64,000 nucleotides of DNA from an uncultured Propionivibrio sp. (GCF_963666255.1 NZ_OY762656.1:1178001-1242000); one strand, 5' to 3'; shown: positions 19,943 through 30,177, numbered from the stretch's first letter. Notes: generated from the letters alone by a model not told the origin. Program-made: numbers and translations.

Positions 19943-21191
19943 TTTCCTTTACCAGCGTGACGGTCCGCGCCGTCGCGCCGCGGTGCGCCTGGCTGAATTC
20001 GCCGGCCGCCTGACGCATGGTGGCGAGCGCGTCGCGATCCTGCAGCAGCCGGGCGGCTTCGGCAGCGGCCGCGTCAGTGTCGGCGAGGCGTCGCGCTGCG
20101 CCGCAGGCGATGGCGTCTTCGGTCGCCTGCGCGAAATTGAAGGTGTGCGGGCCGACAAGTACCGGGCAGCCGCAGGCGGCGGCCTCGATCAGGTTCTGTC
20201 CGCCGAACGGCAGGAAGGTGCCGCCCATCAGCACGATATCGGCCGCGGCAAAGTACGCGGGCATTTCTCCCATGCTGTCGCCGAGCCAGACCCGGGTCTG
20301 AGCGTCGGGAAATATGCCGCTGCTTCGACGCTGAAACGTCAACTGGCGGGCAGCAACCTGTGCCGCCACCATGTCAAAGCGTTGCGGATGGCGTGGAACC
20401 AGTAACAGCAGTGCATCCGGCGTTGCGCGGCGGATGAAGGCATCAATGATTGGCGCTTCTTCATCTTCGCGTGTGCTGGCGGCGAGCCAGATCGGACGAG
20501 ACCCGAATGCGGCGCGCCATTCGCCGCCGAGCGCAAGTTTTTCCGGAGAGGGCGTGACATCGAATTTGATATTGCCGAACACGCGGACATTGTCGGCGCC
20601 GATGGCGGTCAGTCGTTCAGCATCGGCCGCAGTCTGCGCTGCGACGCCGGCAAGTTGTCGCAGTGCCGGCCGGATCAGCGGCAGGAAACGCTGGTAGCCA
20701 CGTTGCGAGCGTGCGGACAGGCGCGCATTGACGAGCAACAGCGGCGTGCCATGTGAGGCCGCTGCGGCGATCAGGTTCGGCCACAGTTCGGTTTCCATGA
20801 GGAGGCCGACCGAAGGCCGGAAATGCCGGAAAAAGCGTTGGCAGGCACCGGGCAGATCGTAGGGCAGATACGCCTGGATCAGGCGCTCGCCATATTTGGA
20901 GATCAATTCGCCGCCGGTCGCGCGTCCGGTCGGTGTCATGTGCGTCATCAGCAGGTGGTGGTCGGGATAGGCGGCGAGCAAGGCCTTGATCAGCGGTTCG
21001 GCCGCACGGGTTTCGCCGACCGAGACGACATGCAGCCAGAGGAGGCGTTCGGGCGCCGTCTGGGGGTAATGACCGTAACGTTCGCCGACCTTGTCGAGAT
21101 ATTCGGGTTGCCGGCGCGCGCGCCAGGCCAGGCGCAGCCAGACGAGCGGCTGGGCGAGAAAGAAAAGAAGCGTATAGACGATACGTGCCAT
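19917..21191 (-). CDS. waaA: 3-deoxy-D-manno-octulosonic acid (Kdo) transferase
   Basis: 424 aa inner-membrane-associated glycosyltransferase that attaches Kdo to lipid IVA. It has the N-terminal hydrophobic anchor (VYTLLFFLAQPLVWLRLAW), LWLHVVSVGETRAAEPLIKA, ETELWPNLI, and the donor-binding C-terminus with GGTFLPFGGQNLIEAAACG. The ATG overlaps the stop of waaC by one base (TGATG), so both are co-transcribed leftward. Confidence 0.95.
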   Translation of the reverse strand: MARIVYTLLFFLAQPLVWLRLAWRARRQPEYLDKVGERYGHYPQTAPERLLWLHVVSVGETRAAEPLIKALLAAYPDHHLLMTHMTPTGRATGGELISKYGERLIQAYLPYDLPGACQRFFRHFRPSVGLLMETELWPNLIAAAASHGTPLLLVNARLSARSQRGYQRFLPLIRPALRQLAGVAAQTAADAERLTAIGADNVRVFGNIKFDVTPSPEKLALGGEWRAAFGSRPIWLAASTREDEEAPIIDAFIRRATPDALLLLVPRHPQRFDMVAAQVAARQLTFQRRSSGIFPDAQTRVWLGDSMGEMPAYFAAADIVLMGGTFLPFGGQNLIEAAACGCPVLVGPHTFNFAQATEDAIACGAARRLADTDAAAAEAARLLQDRDALATMRQAAGEFSQAHRGATARTVTLVKEIRASRKAD

Positions 21192-22144
21192 CAGCGAAGT
21201 TCCTGTTCGGCGACCGCGAGTACCTGCGTCGCGGACGGCGGGGCGAGTCGATTACCGAGGTTGCGGACGAAACCCGGCCCAAAGGCGCCGGTCAGCGCCG
21301 GGTCGGTGGCGGTGTAGATCGCGATCGTCGGCGTACCGAGCGCTGCCGAAAGATGCACAAGGCCGGTGTCGACGCCGAGCGTCAGTTGTGCGTGGCCGAG
21401 CAGCGCCGCGAGTTCATTCAGCGACAGCCGCGGTGCGGCGATTGCGCCCGGAATGGCTGCGGCAAGGCGTTCGGCGCGTTCGCGTTCGACCGGATTGCCC
21501 GACGGGAAAACCGGAACGATGCCGCGTTCGGTGAAAGCCTTGCCGACGACGATCCAGTCGGCTTCCGGCCACAGCTTGTCGGCACGGCTGGTGGCCGTCA
21601 GCATGACGGCATAACGTCCGGTGCCGAGCCAGGGCAGTTCAAGTTCGGGCGCCACGATGCCGTAGGACAGGGGGCTGTCGACGGGCAGGTCGAAGGCGGC
21701 GGCAGCCAGCCAGCGATTGCGTTCAACCGCATGTGCGTTGGGCGGGATGACGAAGGTCCGGTCGTAGGCGCGAGCCGCCAGCGGTTCGCGGGCGACTTCG
21801 GCGGCGTATCCGAAGTGTTCGCCGCGCGCCTGCCAGGTGATCAACGCGCTTTTGACGAGGCCCTGCGTGTCCAGAATGGCGTCATAATGACGCGTGCGCA
21901 GCTGGTTGCGGAAATCACAGATCTCGTGCCAGGTTGCCGTGTGCAGAAGCTTCCGACGCCAGCGGCGGATCGCAACCGGAATGACGTCTGCAACTTCGGG
22001 ATGAAGTCGCGGGATGTCGGCGAAGGCTTCTTCGACGCACCAGTCGATCGTCGCGTCCGGGAAGGCGCGGCGCAGATCGCTGACGACGGGCAGGTTATGC
22101 ACGACGTCGCCGAGCGAGGAAGTTTTGACCAACAGCAGGCGCAT
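21191..22144 (-). CDS. waaC: Lipopolysaccharide heptosyltransferase I
   Basis: 317 aa from the ATG at 22144, chosen because MRLLLVKTSSLGDVVHNLPV is the conserved N-terminus of the family; longer in-frame starts add a non-conserved leader. GT9 fold with LGVDTGLVHLSAALGTPTIA near the C-terminus for ADP-heptose binding. Adds the first heptose to Kdo2-lipid A. It leads the waaC-waaA operon, divergent from rfbB with a 61-bp gap. Confidence 0.93.
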   Translation of the reverse strand: MRLLLVKTSSLGDVVHNLPVVSDLRRAFPDATIDWCVEEAFADIPRLHPEVADVIPVAIRRWRRKLLHTATWHEICDFRNQLRTRHYDAILDTQGLVKSALITWQARGEHFGYAAEVAREPLAARAYDRTFVIPPNAHAVERNRWLAAAAFDLPVDSPLSYGIVAPELELPWLGTGRYAVMLTATSRADKLWPEADWIVVGKAFTERGIVPVFPSGNPVERERAERLAAAIPGAIAAPRLSLNELAALLGHAQLTLGVDTGLVHLSAALGTPTIAIYTATDPALTGAFGPGFVRNLGNRLAPPSATQVLAVAEQELR

Positions 22145-22205
22145 CAGCGGGTAAAATGAGGACGGCGGGAAAGGCCGCATTATAAGATAAGCGAAAGGAT
22201 GGGCT

Positions 22206-23273
22206 GTGATACTTGTGACCGGAGGCGCCGGTTTCATCGGCGCGAACTTCATTCTTGAATGGTTGCGCAATGCCGACGAACCGGTGCTCAACCTCGACAA
22301 GCTGACGTACGCCGGTAATCTGGAGACCCTTTCCAGCCTGGAAGGCGATCCGCGTTACGCGTTTGTCCAGGGCGATATCTGCGACAAGGCGCTGATCGAT
22401 CGTCTCCTGCTCAAGCATCGTCCGCACGCGATCGTGCATTTTGCCGCCGAGAGCCATGTCGACCGCTCGATCCACGGTCCTGGCGACTTCATCCAGACCA
22501 ACATCATCGGCACGTTCAGCCTGCTTGAAAGTGTGCGTGCCTATTTCGGCATGATCCACGAGGGCGAGCGCAGCGCCTTCCGCTTCCTGCATGTGTCGAC
22601 CGACGAGGTCTACGGTTCGCTCGCCAAGGGCGATCCGGCTTTCAGCGAAACGAACCGCGTCGAGCCGAACAGTCCCTATTCGGCGTCGAAAGCGGCATCG
22701 GACCATCTCGTGCGTGCTTATCACCATACGTACGGTCTGCCGGTTCTGACGACCAATTGCTCGAACAACTACGGACCGTTCCAGTTTCCCGAGAAGCTGA
22801 TTCCGCTGATGGTGGTCAATGCGTTGGCTGGAAAATCACTTCCGATCTATGGCGACGGCCAGCAGATCCGCGACTGGCTCTACGTGACCGACCATTGCTC
22901 CGCGATCCGGTGCGTTCTCGAAGGCGGTCGTCTCGGCGAAACCTACAATGTCGGCGGCTGGAACGAGAAGCCCAACATCGATATCGTCCATGCCATCTGC
23001 AACTTGCTCGATGAACTGCGTCCCCGCGCCGACGGCAAGAGCTACCGCGAACAGATCACCTATGTCACCGATCGGCCCGGTCACGACCGTCGCTATGCGA
23101 TCGACGCGACGAAGATCGAGCGCGAACTCGGATGGCGTCCGGCGGAGACCTTCGAAACCGGCATCCGCAAGACGGTGCAGTGGTATCTCGATCATGCCCA
23201 ATGGGTTGCCAATGTGCAGTCCGGTGCCTATCGCGAGTGGGTGGAGCGGCAATACGGCGCGCATCACCAATGA
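22206..23273 (+). CDS. rfbB: dTDP-glucose 4,6-dehydratase
   Basis: 355 aa, GTG start with AAAGGAT upstream. Extended short-chain dehydrogenase: NAD-binding [10 protein letters not shown], catalytic region with [11 protein letters not shown], and the YxxxK motif in [11 protein letters not shown]. Second step of dTDP-L-rhamnose synthesis. First gene of a tightly packed rfbBDAC operon; its stop overlaps the rfbD ATG (ATGA). Confidence 0.96.
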   Translation: MILVTGGAGFIGANFILEWLRNADEPVLNLDKLTYAGNLETLSSLEGDPRYAFVQGDICDKALIDRLLLKHRPHAIVHFAAESHVDRSIHGPGDFIQTNIIGTFSLLESVRAYFGMIHEGERSAFRFLHVSTDEVYGSLAKGDPAFSETNRVEPNSPYSASKAASDHLVRAYHHTYGLPVLTTNCSNNYGPFQFPEKLIPLMVVNALAGKSLPIYGDGQQIRDWLYVTDHCSAIRCVLEGGRLGETYNVGGWNEKPNIDIVHAICNLLDELRPRADGKSYREQITYVTDRPGHDRRYAIDATKIERELGWRPAETFETGIRKTVQWYLDHAQWVANVQSGAYREWVERQYGAHHQ

Positions 23274-24166
23274 AAATCCTGCTCCTCGGCAAGAATGGGC
23301 AAGTCGGTTGGGAATTGCAGCGTAGCCTGGCGCCGCTCGGAGAACTGATCGCGCTTGATTCGCGCGGCGATGGTGCGTTGTGCGGGAATCTCCTCGATCT
23401 TGCAGGGCTGGCGGCCACCGTGCGCCAGGTGAAGCCGGATGTCATCGTCAACGCGGCGGCCTATACGGCGGTCGATCGCGCCGAAGCGGAACCGATACCG
23501 GCCCGTACGATCAATGCCGACGCGCCGGGCGTGCTCGCCGAAGAAGCGGCAAAAATCGGCGCCTGGTTGCTGCACTACTCGACCGATTACGTCTTCGATG
23601 GCAGTGGAACATCGCCTTGGTGCGAGGACGACGCGACCGGGCCGCTGAGCGTCTATGGCCGGACCAAGCTCGAAGGCGAGCAAGCTGTGGCGCGCTGCCC
23701 CAAACATCTGATCTTCCGCACCAGTTGGGTCTATGCGGCGCGCGGTAACAATTTCGCCAGGACCATGCTGCGACTGGCGCAGGAGCGCGATGCTCTGCGC
23801 GTCATTGACGATCAGTTCGGCGCGCCGACTGGCGCCGAACTTCTGGCCGATGTGACGGCGCAGATCCTGCGTTCGCATGGCGGTCGACCCGACGTGGCCG
23901 GCGTGTATCACCTGACGGCGTCGGGCGAAACGAGCTGGCATGGCTATGCCAGCATGCTCATCGACCATGCACGCGGCCGCGGTGTTCCGATCCGGGTGGC
24001 CGCAGAGGCCATCGCGCCAATTACGACGCAGGACTATCCCCTGCCTGCGCGACGTCCGTCCAATTCGCGCCTCGACACGACGAAGCTCCAACGTGTTTTT
24101 GGTCTGGTGCTGCCGGACTGGCGCGACGGCGTGCGGCGGGCGCTCGATGAAATGCTGAATAAATAA
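23270..24166 (+). CDS. rfbD: dTDP-4-dehydrorhamnose reductase
   Basis: 298 aa from the ATG at 23270, chosen for the ATGA overlap with rfbB and because [20 protein letters not shown] is the family N-terminus. Catalytic motif YSTDYVFDG and YGRTKLEGE are present. Final reduction to dTDP-L-rhamnose. 32 bp before rfbA. Confidence 0.95.
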   Translation: MKILLLGKNGQVGWELQRSLAPLGELIALDSRGDGALCGNLLDLAGLAATVRQVKPDVIVNAAAYTAVDRAEAEPIPARTINADAPGVLAEEAAKIGAWLLHYSTDYVFDGSGTSPWCEDDATGPLSVYGRTKLEGEQAVARCPKHLIFRTSWVYAARGNNFARTMLRLAQERDALRVIDDQFGAPTGAELLADVTAQILRSHGGRPDVAGVYHLTASGETSWHGYASMLIDHARGRGVPIRVAAEAIAPITTQDYPLPARRPSNSRLDTTKLQRVFGLVLPDWRDGVRRALDEMLNK

Positions 24167-24198
24167 CCAGTGATTGAACATTCAGGGAGTTGACGCAC

Positions 24199-25089
24199 AT
24201 GACACTCAAGCGCAAAGGCATCATTCTCGCGGGTGGATCGGGCACGCGCCTGTATCCGGCGACACAGGTTGTCTCGAAGCAACTGCTGCCGATTTTCGAC
24301 AAGCCGATGATCTATTACCCGCTCAGCACGCTGATGCTGGCCGGGATTCGCGACATCCTCATCATTTCGACGCCGCAGGACACGCCGCGCTTCGAGCAAC
24401 TGCTGGGTGACGGCAGCCAGTGGGGAATCCAATTGTCGTATGCCGTTCAACCTTCGCCGGATGGCCTGGCGCAGGCCTTCCTGATTGGCGAGCGCTTCAT
24501 CGACGGCGCGCCGTCGACGCTGGTGCTCGGCGACAACATTTTCTATGGCCACGACTTCGCCGCGCTGCTCGGGGAAGCCGACCGGAATCGCGATGGCGCG
24601 ACCGTTTTCGCCTATCCGGTGACCGATCCGGAGCGCTACGGCGTCGTCGAGTTCGACCCGCAATGGCGGGCGGTCAGCCTTGAGGAGAAGCCCAAGGCAC
24701 CGAAATCGCGCTATGCCGTGACCGGCCTGTACTTTTATGACGAGCAAGTCGTCGAACTGGCGAAGACAATCAAGCCCTCAGCACGCGGTGAACTCGAGAT
24801 CACCGACCTCAACCGGCTCTATCTCGAACGCGGACAACTCAGTGTCAAGACGATGGGCCGCGGCTATGCCTGGCTCGATACGGGCACGCACGAGTCTATG
24901 CTCGAAGCCAGCCAGTTCATCCACACCATCGAGAACCGGCAAGGGCTCAAGGTAGCCTGTCCCGAAGAAATCGCCTGGCATAGCCGCTGGATAGACGACG
25001 CGCAACTCGAACGGATGGCGCAGGCGCTGGCGAAATCGGGCTACGGCCAGTATCTGTTCGGGCTGCTCAAGGACAAGGTATTCGTATGA
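24199..25089 (+). CDS. rfbA: Glucose-1-phosphate thymidylyltransferase
   Basis: 296 aa from the ATG at 24199 (an in-frame TTG at 24190 is closer to AGGGAG but would add three residues). Nucleotidyltransferase signature [20 protein letters not shown] with the [20 protein letters not shown] stretch. First step of dTDP-rhamnose synthesis. Stop overlaps the rfbC ATG. Confidence 0.95.
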   Translation: MTLKRKGIILAGGSGTRLYPATQVVSKQLLPIFDKPMIYYPLSTLMLAGIRDILIISTPQDTPRFEQLLGDGSQWGIQLSYAVQPSPDGLAQAFLIGERFIDGAPSTLVLGDNIFYGHDFAALLGEADRNRDGATVFAYPVTDPERYGVVEFDPQWRAVSLEEKPKAPKSRYAVTGLYFYDEQVVELAKTIKPSARGELEITDLNRLYLERGQLSVKTMGRGYAWLDTGTHESMLEASQFIHTIENRQGLKVACPEEIAWHSRWIDDAQLERMAQALAKSGYGQYLFGLLKDKVFV

Positions 25090-25640
25090 AGGCGACATCG
25101 CTGGCGATTCCCGACGTCTTGCTGATCGAACCGAAAGTGTTCGGCGATGCGCGCGGCTTCTTTTTCGAGAGTTTCAACCAGCGCGCATTTGTCGAGGCGA
25201 CCGGGGCGGATGTGACGTTCGTGCAGGATAACCATTCGCGCAGCGCCCGCAACGTGTTGCGAGGCCTGCACTATCAACTGGCGCCACGGGCGCAGGGCAA
25301 GCTGGTGCGCGTCGTCGCCGGCGAGGTGTTCGATGTCGCCGTCGATATTCGTCCGGAATCGCCGACCTTTGGCCGTTGGGTAGGTCAGCACCTGTCGGCG
25401 GAGAACAAGCGCCAGCTCTGGATTCCGGCGGGGCTTGCGCACGGCTTCGTCGTCGTCAGCGAGACGGCCGAGTTCCTGTACAAGACAACCGATTACTGGG
25501 CCCCCGAGTTCGAGCGGTGCATCCGCTGGGACGACCCCGATCTGGCGATCGACTGGCCGCTGGACGGCGCGCCACTTGTTTCGGCAAAGGATGCCCTCGG
25601 CGCCAATTTTTCGGCGCTGCGGCAAGCCGGGGCGGAATGA
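25086..25640 (+). CDS. rfbC: dTDP-4-dehydrorhamnose 3,5-epimerase
   Basis: 184 aa, cupin fold. Motifs [18 protein letters not shown] (with the catalytic His) and [20 protein letters not shown] are intact. Completes the four-gene rhamnose pathway. Coupled to rfbA by ATGA overlap. Confidence 0.95.
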   Translation: MKATSLAIPDVLLIEPKVFGDARGFFFESFNQRAFVEATGADVTFVQDNHSRSARNVLRGLHYQLAPRAQGKLVRVVAGEVFDVAVDIRPESPTFGRWVGQHLSAENKRQLWIPAGLAHGFVVVSETAEFLYKTTDYWAPEFERCIRWDDPDLAIDWPLDGAPLVSAKDALGANFSALRQAGAE

Positions 25641-25756
25641 GAAAAATGGCGAAGCAATATTGCATCTCTGATGTGATGGAAACCAGCGGAGCCCGGCATC
25701 TTGTCGCGGAATGTCTGAAACGCGCGTTCGTCTTCGGCGGACCGACGGCAGGCTGA
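25637..25756 (+). CDS. Short ORF overlapping rfbC stop, unknown
   Basis: 39 codons beginning at an ATG that overlaps the rfbC stop (ATGA), like the other junctions of the operon. Sequence begins [15 protein letters not shown] and shows no motif I recognise. It lies just before the galE remnant, so it may be part of a decayed segment rather than a functional gene. Confidence 0.25.
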   Translation: MRKMAKQYCISDVMETSGARHLVAECLKRAFVFGGPTAG

Positions 25757-25769
25757 AACAGGAAACACC

Positions 25770-25907
25770 ATGCATATTCGGGTTACTGGCGGCGGATATA
25801 TCGGCCCGCAAACTTCTGCCGAGCGACTCGGCTGGCGAGCGAAGCGGGGTATCAACGAGATGTGTCGCGATGCCTGGCGCTGGCGGCGGAATCATTCGGT
25901 CAGCTGA
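25770..25907 (+). pseudogene. galE: Internally deleted galE (UDP-glucose 4-epimerase) remnant
   Basis: A 45-codon open frame whose first 15 residues (MHIRVTGGGYIGPQT) match the N-terminal nucleotide-binding motif of GalE and whose next 28 residues (AERLGWRAKRGINEMCRDAW plus RW) match the extreme C-terminus of GalE. About 290 residues between them are missing, and the reading frame is preserved across the junction. AGGAA sits before the ATG. GalE often accompanies rfb genes, so this looks like an in-frame deletion scar. Any function of the 45-residue product is unknown. Confidence 0.75.
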
Positions 25908-25918
25908 GGGAGACGGGT

Positions 25919-26746
25919 TTGGCGACCTATGCCATTGGTGATATTCAGGGTTGTTTTGGCACCCTGTGCTGCTTGCTTGAAAAAATCGCATTCGACCCGG
26001 CGAAGGACCGCCTGTGGTTCGTTGGCGACCTCGTGAATCGCGGGCCGCGCTCGCTCGAGACGCTACGCTTTGTCCGCGGTCTTGGCAACGCTGCGGTCGT
26101 CGTGCTCGGCAATCACGACCTTGCCCTGTTGATGGCGGCCGAAGGTTTCGGCAAGCGTGGCAAGGACGATACGGTCGAGGATGTGCTGAACGCGCCGGAT
26201 CGCGATGTGCTGCTCGATTGGCTTCGGCATCAGCCGTTGTGTCATGTCGAGCATGACCTGTGCATGGTGCATGCCGGTTTGTTGCCGGCGTGGTCGGTGA
26301 ATCAGGCGCGGGCGCTGGCCGGCGAGGTCGAAGCGGCGTTGGTCGCCGACGATTGGCGCGATTTTCTCGCCAACATGTGGGGCAGCGAGCCCGCGGCGTG
26401 GGATGACGCGTTGGTCGGTTGGCCGCGCTTGCGCGCGATCGTGAACGCGATGACGCGCATGCGTTTTTGCACGCCTGACGGCATCATGGATTTTCATGCG
26501 AAGGGTGAGCTTGTCGATGCGCCGCCGGGCTATGTGCCCTGGTTCGAGGTGCCTGGGAGGCTAAGCGCCGACACGGTGCTGGTGACCGGCCATTGGTCTG
26601 CCCTGGGGCTCAAGATGACGCCGAATTTACTGGCCATCGATTCGGGCTGTCTGTGGGGCGGCATGCTGACGGCGGTTCGCCTCGCAGACCGGGCGGTATT
26701 TCAGGTGCCGTGCCTGCCGGAAGAGGTTGCCGGGGCTGCGGTGTAG
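25919..26746 (+). CDS. apaH: Symmetrical diadenosine tetraphosphatase
   Basis: 275 aa. The TTG at 25919 is preferred: it has GAGGGAG about 8 nt upstream and gives the family N-terminus MATYAIGDIQGCFGTL; the upstream GTG at 25862 overlaps the galE remnant. Metallophosphatase motifs GDIQG, GDLVNRGP, GNHD and VHAG are intact. Cleaves Ap4A to two ADP. Its end overlaps the convergent plsC-like gene by 46 bp. Confidence 0.92.
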   Translation: MATYAIGDIQGCFGTLCCLLEKIAFDPAKDRLWFVGDLVNRGPRSLETLRFVRGLGNAAVVVLGNHDLALLMAAEGFGKRGKDDTVEDVLNAPDRDVLLDWLRHQPLCHVEHDLCMVHAGLLPAWSVNQARALAGEVEAALVADDWRDFLANMWGSEPAAWDDALVGWPRLRAIVNAMTRMRFCTPDGIMDFHAKGELVDAPPGYVPWFEVPGRLSADTVLVTGHWSALGLKMTPNLLAIDSGCLWGGMLTAVRLADRAVFQVPCLPEEVAGAAV

Positions 26747-27489
26747 CCAAGCTGGCGCGAAATCTCCGCGTGCGCTTCGCCGGCCAGTTCTCGCCGTGAC
26801 TTTCCGACTGTGTCGATGACTGTGCCCGGGCGAACGCGGGCGATCAGTTTGCGGCTGGCCAGAATGGTCGAAAAACACTGCATCAAGGTGATCTCGCCGG
26901 CATAGGATGGGGCCAGGCTGAAGCAACCGCTGGCATCGGTGTAGCTGAGTGCGAGCGGCAGGATCGGGCGGCCGGTTTCGATTGCCGGCTGCAGCAAAGC
27001 GCCGTGGAACGTGCGCACATGGGTGCCGTCGGTGGTCATGCCTTCCGGGAAAATGGCGACGTCCTGTTCGCGGTCGAGCAGCGCGTCGATCTCGCGGTTG
27101 ATTTCCTGGGCATGCGCGCGGCTGCCGCGCACGAGAAAAATCGTCCCGTTGCGGGCCGACAGCCAGCCGATAAATGGCCAGCGGCGCACCTCAGACTTGG
27201 CGATGAAGGCGGCAGGGCGAACGGCATTGATCGCAAAAATATCGAGCCAGGAGATGTGGTTGGCGACGATCAGGCAGCCTGGCGGCGCTTCGATGGTGGG
27301 GGCGTCGACCTCCACGGCGAGCAGTGTCAGGATGCGGTGCGACCAGATTTGCTTCAGCCGGAGTCGCCGCGGTTCGCTGACGCAGGGATAGATCAGTGCT
27401 GCGCCGAATCCGATCCAGACGAAGTGCAGGGCCAGGCGCAGGCAGCGCCAGCCCCGTATCACGTACGGCGTGGGATCGGACCGGTGCAT
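26701..27489 (-). CDS. plsC: 1-acyl-sn-glycerol-3-phosphate acyltransferase
   Basis: 262 aa. PlsC-type acyltransferase with the catalytic NHISWLD box (NHX4D), substrate motif FPEGMTTDG and two N-terminal hydrophobic segments. Acylates lysophosphatidic acid or a related lysolipid (an OlsA-like role cannot be excluded). Convergent with apaH. Confidence 0.85.
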   Translation of the reverse strand: MHRSDPTPYVIRGWRCLRLALHFVWIGFGAALIYPCVSEPRRLRLKQIWSHRILTLLAVEVDAPTIEAPPGCLIVANHISWLDIFAINAVRPAAFIAKSEVRRWPFIGWLSARNGTIFLVRGSRAHAQEINREIDALLDREQDVAIFPEGMTTDGTHVRTFHGALLQPAIETGRPILPLALSYTDASGCFSLAPSYAGEITLMQCFSTILASRKLIARVRPGTVIDTVGKSRRELAGEAHAEISRQLGYTAAPATSSGRHGT

Positions 27490-27503
27490 CGACGCCGAGA
27501 CGC

Positions 27504-27956
27504 TCAGTGCGAGACGCGCGACGAGTTGTAGTTGCTCAGGACCCGGACGCGTTCGCCAGGGTGAAAGACTTCGCCCATTTCCTGAACGATTGCGATGGTA
27601 TGGCCGTTATCGAGCTTGACCATGATTTCGAGCGCATTCTTCTGCGTCAGCTTTTCTTCGGCGGCTGAGCCGGCCATTCCGCCGGCGACGGCGCCGAGGA
27701 TGGCGCCGACAATCTGTCCCTTGCCGCCGCCGATGTTGCTGCCGGCGACCCCGCCAATGGCACCGCCGGCGAGTGTGCCGGCGCCGCTGCGCGTGCCCTC
27801 CATGCGCACTTCGCGCACGCTCTCGACGACCCCCGTGCGGACGGTCATTTCGCGGCGTGCCTGGTCGCGTGTGTACACGTCACCGGAGAGATTGCTGGCG
27901 CAGGCGCCCAGAAAAAATGTCAGCACAATCAGACTGAGGATACGAGTGAATTTCAT
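27504..27956 (-). CDS. SlyB-like glycine-zipper outer-membrane lipoprotein
   Basis: 150 aa from the ATG at 27956 (AAGGAG upstream). Lipobox FFLGAC gives lipidated Cys19. A glycine-rich zipper (GAGTLAGGAIGGVAGSNIGG, about 68-105) is followed by a beta-rich C-terminus. Family members stabilise the outer membrane. 14 bp downstream of the PfkB kinase gene in the same direction. Confidence 0.88.
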   Translation of the reverse strand: MKFTRILSLIVLTFFLGACASNLSGDVYTRDQARREMTVRTGVVESVREVRMEGTRSGAGTLAGGAIGGVAGSNIGGGKGQIVGAILGAVAGGMAGSAAEEKLTQKNALEIMVKLDNGHTIAIVQEMGEVFHPGERVRVLSNYNSSRVSH

Positions 27957-27970
27957 GAGGGACTCCTTTA

Positions 27971-28906
27971 TTACCATGGGGACTGGCCGAAGGCCTTGGT
28001 GAATCGGGCAGCGATTTCGTCGCGCGTCGGACGGTGGTTCTGTCCGCCTCGGTGAGCGATCTTGATCGCACCCATGACGGCGGCCAGCCGTCCGGTTTTT
28101 TCCCAATCCCATCCTTCGGCGATGCCGTAGAGCAGTCCGGAGCGGTAGGCATCGCCGCAACCAGTCGGATCAACGACATCGTCAGCTTGGACACACGGAA
28201 TTTCCAGGCGTTTCCCATCGGCGTAAATGTGCGAGCCGGCCGGGCCGAGGGTCACGATCAGCGCCTTGACGCGTGCCGCCAGCGCTTCCAGCGGCAGGCC
28301 GGTGCGATCGCAGGCCATTTTTGCCTCGTAGTCGTTGAAGCAGGCGTAGTCGCACAGATCGAGGAACTGCAGCAATTCCTCGCCCGAGAACATCGGCATG
28401 CCCTGGCCCGGGTCGAAGAAGAAGGGCACCTTGCTGGCGGCGAGGTCGCGGGCGTGCTGGAGCATGCCGTCGCGGCCGTCGGGTGCGACGATCGCGAGCG
28501 TCGCTTCGCGCGCATCGGTGGTGCGGTTGGCGTGCGAATGGGTCATCGCTCCCGGGTGGAACGCGGTGATCTGGTTATCGTCGAGGTCGGTGGTGATGAA
28601 TGCCTGGGCGGTGAAGCTGCCCTCCACCTGCCGCACATAGGTCCGAGGGATGTCGAGGGCATCGAGCCGACGCAGATACGGTTCGGCATCTTCACCGACC
28701 GTGGCCATGATCAGCGGCTTGCCGTCGAGGAGCTTGAGGTTGTAGGCAATGTTGCCGGCACAACCGCCGAATTCCCGACGCATCTCCGGCACCAGGAAGG
28801 CGACGTTCAGGATGTGGATCTGCTCTGGCAGGATGTGATTCTTGAACCGATCATGGAAAACCATGATGTTGTCGTAGGCAATGGAGCCGCAGATAAGCGT
28901 GGACAT
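27971..28906 (-). CDS. PfkB-family carbohydrate/adenosine kinase
   Basis: 311 aa from the ATG at 28906. Ribokinase fold: GGCAGNIAYNLKLLDGKPLI and the C-terminal signature DVVDPTGCGDAYRSGLLYGI with the catalytic Asp. The early sequence (ICGSIAYDNIMVF) resembles the bacterial adenosine-kinase-like subgroup. The exact sugar or nucleoside substrate is not determinable. Confidence 0.87.
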   Translation of the reverse strand: MSTLICGSIAYDNIMVFHDRFKNHILPEQIHILNVAFLVPEMRREFGGCAGNIAYNLKLLDGKPLIMATVGEDAEPYLRRLDALDIPRTYVRQVEGSFTAQAFITTDLDDNQITAFHPGAMTHSHANRTTDAREATLAIVAPDGRDGMLQHARDLAASKVPFFFDPGQGMPMFSGEELLQFLDLCDYACFNDYEAKMACDRTGLPLEALAARVKALIVTLGPAGSHIYADGKRLEIPCVQADDVVDPTGCGDAYRSGLLYGIAEGWDWEKTGRLAAVMGAIKIAHRGGQNHRPTRDEIAARFTKAFGQSPW

Positions 28907-29040
28907 GAGCGTCGGTATCGTGTGGGTCGAAGAGCGCGGATTATAGCATCGGCGCTGGCGGCCCCCTTTTGCTGCGACGCGCGCCTTGTGGCCGCCCCCG
29001 CGTGGGGTGCAGCACAATCCAGCGGGACTGCGGACGCCCT

Positions 29041-30177
29041 CTAGGGATAGAAGACGTAGAGGCGATAGCCGGCGGCGTTGATGTCCTTGGCCTCGATCCA
29101 GATGCGGACCCCGACGTCGGCGTGCGGGCCGATCGGCTGGTCGGCGGGCTGGGTGGCCGGCAGATATTCTTCCGGCAGGAAGACGCGGCGGGCAATCGGC
29201 GTGTCGCGCGTATCGGTCAATGCCAGTTCGAGTGCGGGATAAGCCTGCGGAAAGGCTGCGCGATTGCGCACGGTGGCGCTGAGCACGAGCATGTTGCCGC
29301 GGGCGGCGTCGCTTTGAAGGTCGGACGATTCGATGCTGATCAGATCAACCCGGCGCGCCAGGGGGATCGTGGTGCCCAGGCTGGCGCTCATCTTTTCGAG
29401 CGCAGGGCGCAGGAGCGGCACGTTGATGGCCAGTTCCGTGCGGAAGCGGTACGACACCTGTCCGAGCAGCGCAAAGGCCAGCAACGTGGCGACGACGATG
29501 TACGGCCAGCGCATCGGCAGCGGCGCCTCGGGGTGCACGGGGGCCGCCATGACGCCGGCCGACCACTTGCTGTAGCCGGGCACTTCGGTCATTTCGCGGG
29601 GCAGAATCAGTCCGGTGGCCTTGCCGAGTTCGTGCGCTTCGGCTTCGCTGAGCGGCGTGACGGGATCGTCATCGACGGCCGGCTCGGCGCCCTGTTCGGA
29701 CGGTTCCCTGCGTGAGTCGGCGGTACCCGTCGCGCTGAAGGTGGGTTCGAGCAGAACGCTCAGTGCCGGGTCGGTCGCGGGGACGCCGGGTTCGTTGTCT
29801 GCGTCCGCGTCTTCGCCGGTGTCGTCATCCGCATTTTCGTCGGCGTCCGTCGGGGCGTTGGCCGGATCGACGGGGTCGTCCTCTTCCGGCGTCGACGCCG
29901 GTGTCATCGGTTCCAGCTGATCCGCTGCTTCCAGCCCGGACGCCGGGGGCGGCGGGCTGAAGTCGATCGGCGCCACCAGTTCGACCTGGGCGGCGGCGGA
30001 TGTCTCGGGGGGCATTGCCGGCAGATCGCTGCCCGTTGGCAGGTGTTCTTCGATCAGGCTGTCGAGTGCGTTGAATACCGTCTGGCATTGGCCGCAACGG
30101 ACCTTGCCGGCGCGTGCGCGCAACTGATCCGGCGTGACGCGGAAGGTGGTCTGGCACTCGGGGCAGCGGGTTTTCAT
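29041..30177 (-). CDS. Zinc-ribbon membrane protein of the DUF3426 family
   Basis: 378 aa. N-terminal MJ0042-type zinc ribbon (CPECQTTFRV, then CGQCQTVF), a long acidic low-complexity region (about 50-190, rich in Asp, Glu and Pro), one membrane segment (YIVVATLLAFALLGQVSYRF) and a C-terminal DUF3426 domain. Role unknown; it commonly follows prmA in betaproteobacteria. ATG overlaps the prmA stop (ATGA). Confidence 0.85.
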   Translation of the reverse strand: MKTRCPECQTTFRVTPDQLRARAGKVRCGQCQTVFNALDSLIEEHLPTGSDLPAMPPETSAAAQVELVAPIDFSPPPPASGLEAADQLEPMTPASTPEEDDPVDPANAPTDADENADDDTGEDADADNEPGVPATDPALSVLLEPTFSATGTADSRREPSEQGAEPAVDDDPVTPLSEAEAHELGKATGLILPREMTEVPGYSKWSAGVMAAPVHPEAPLPMRWPYIVVATLLAFALLGQVSYRFRTELAINVPLLRPALEKMSASLGTTIPLARRVDLISIESSDLQSDAARGNMLVLSATVRNRAAFPQAYPALELALTDTRDTPIARRVFLPEEYLPATQPADQPIGPHADVGVRIWIEAKDINAAGYRLYVFYP

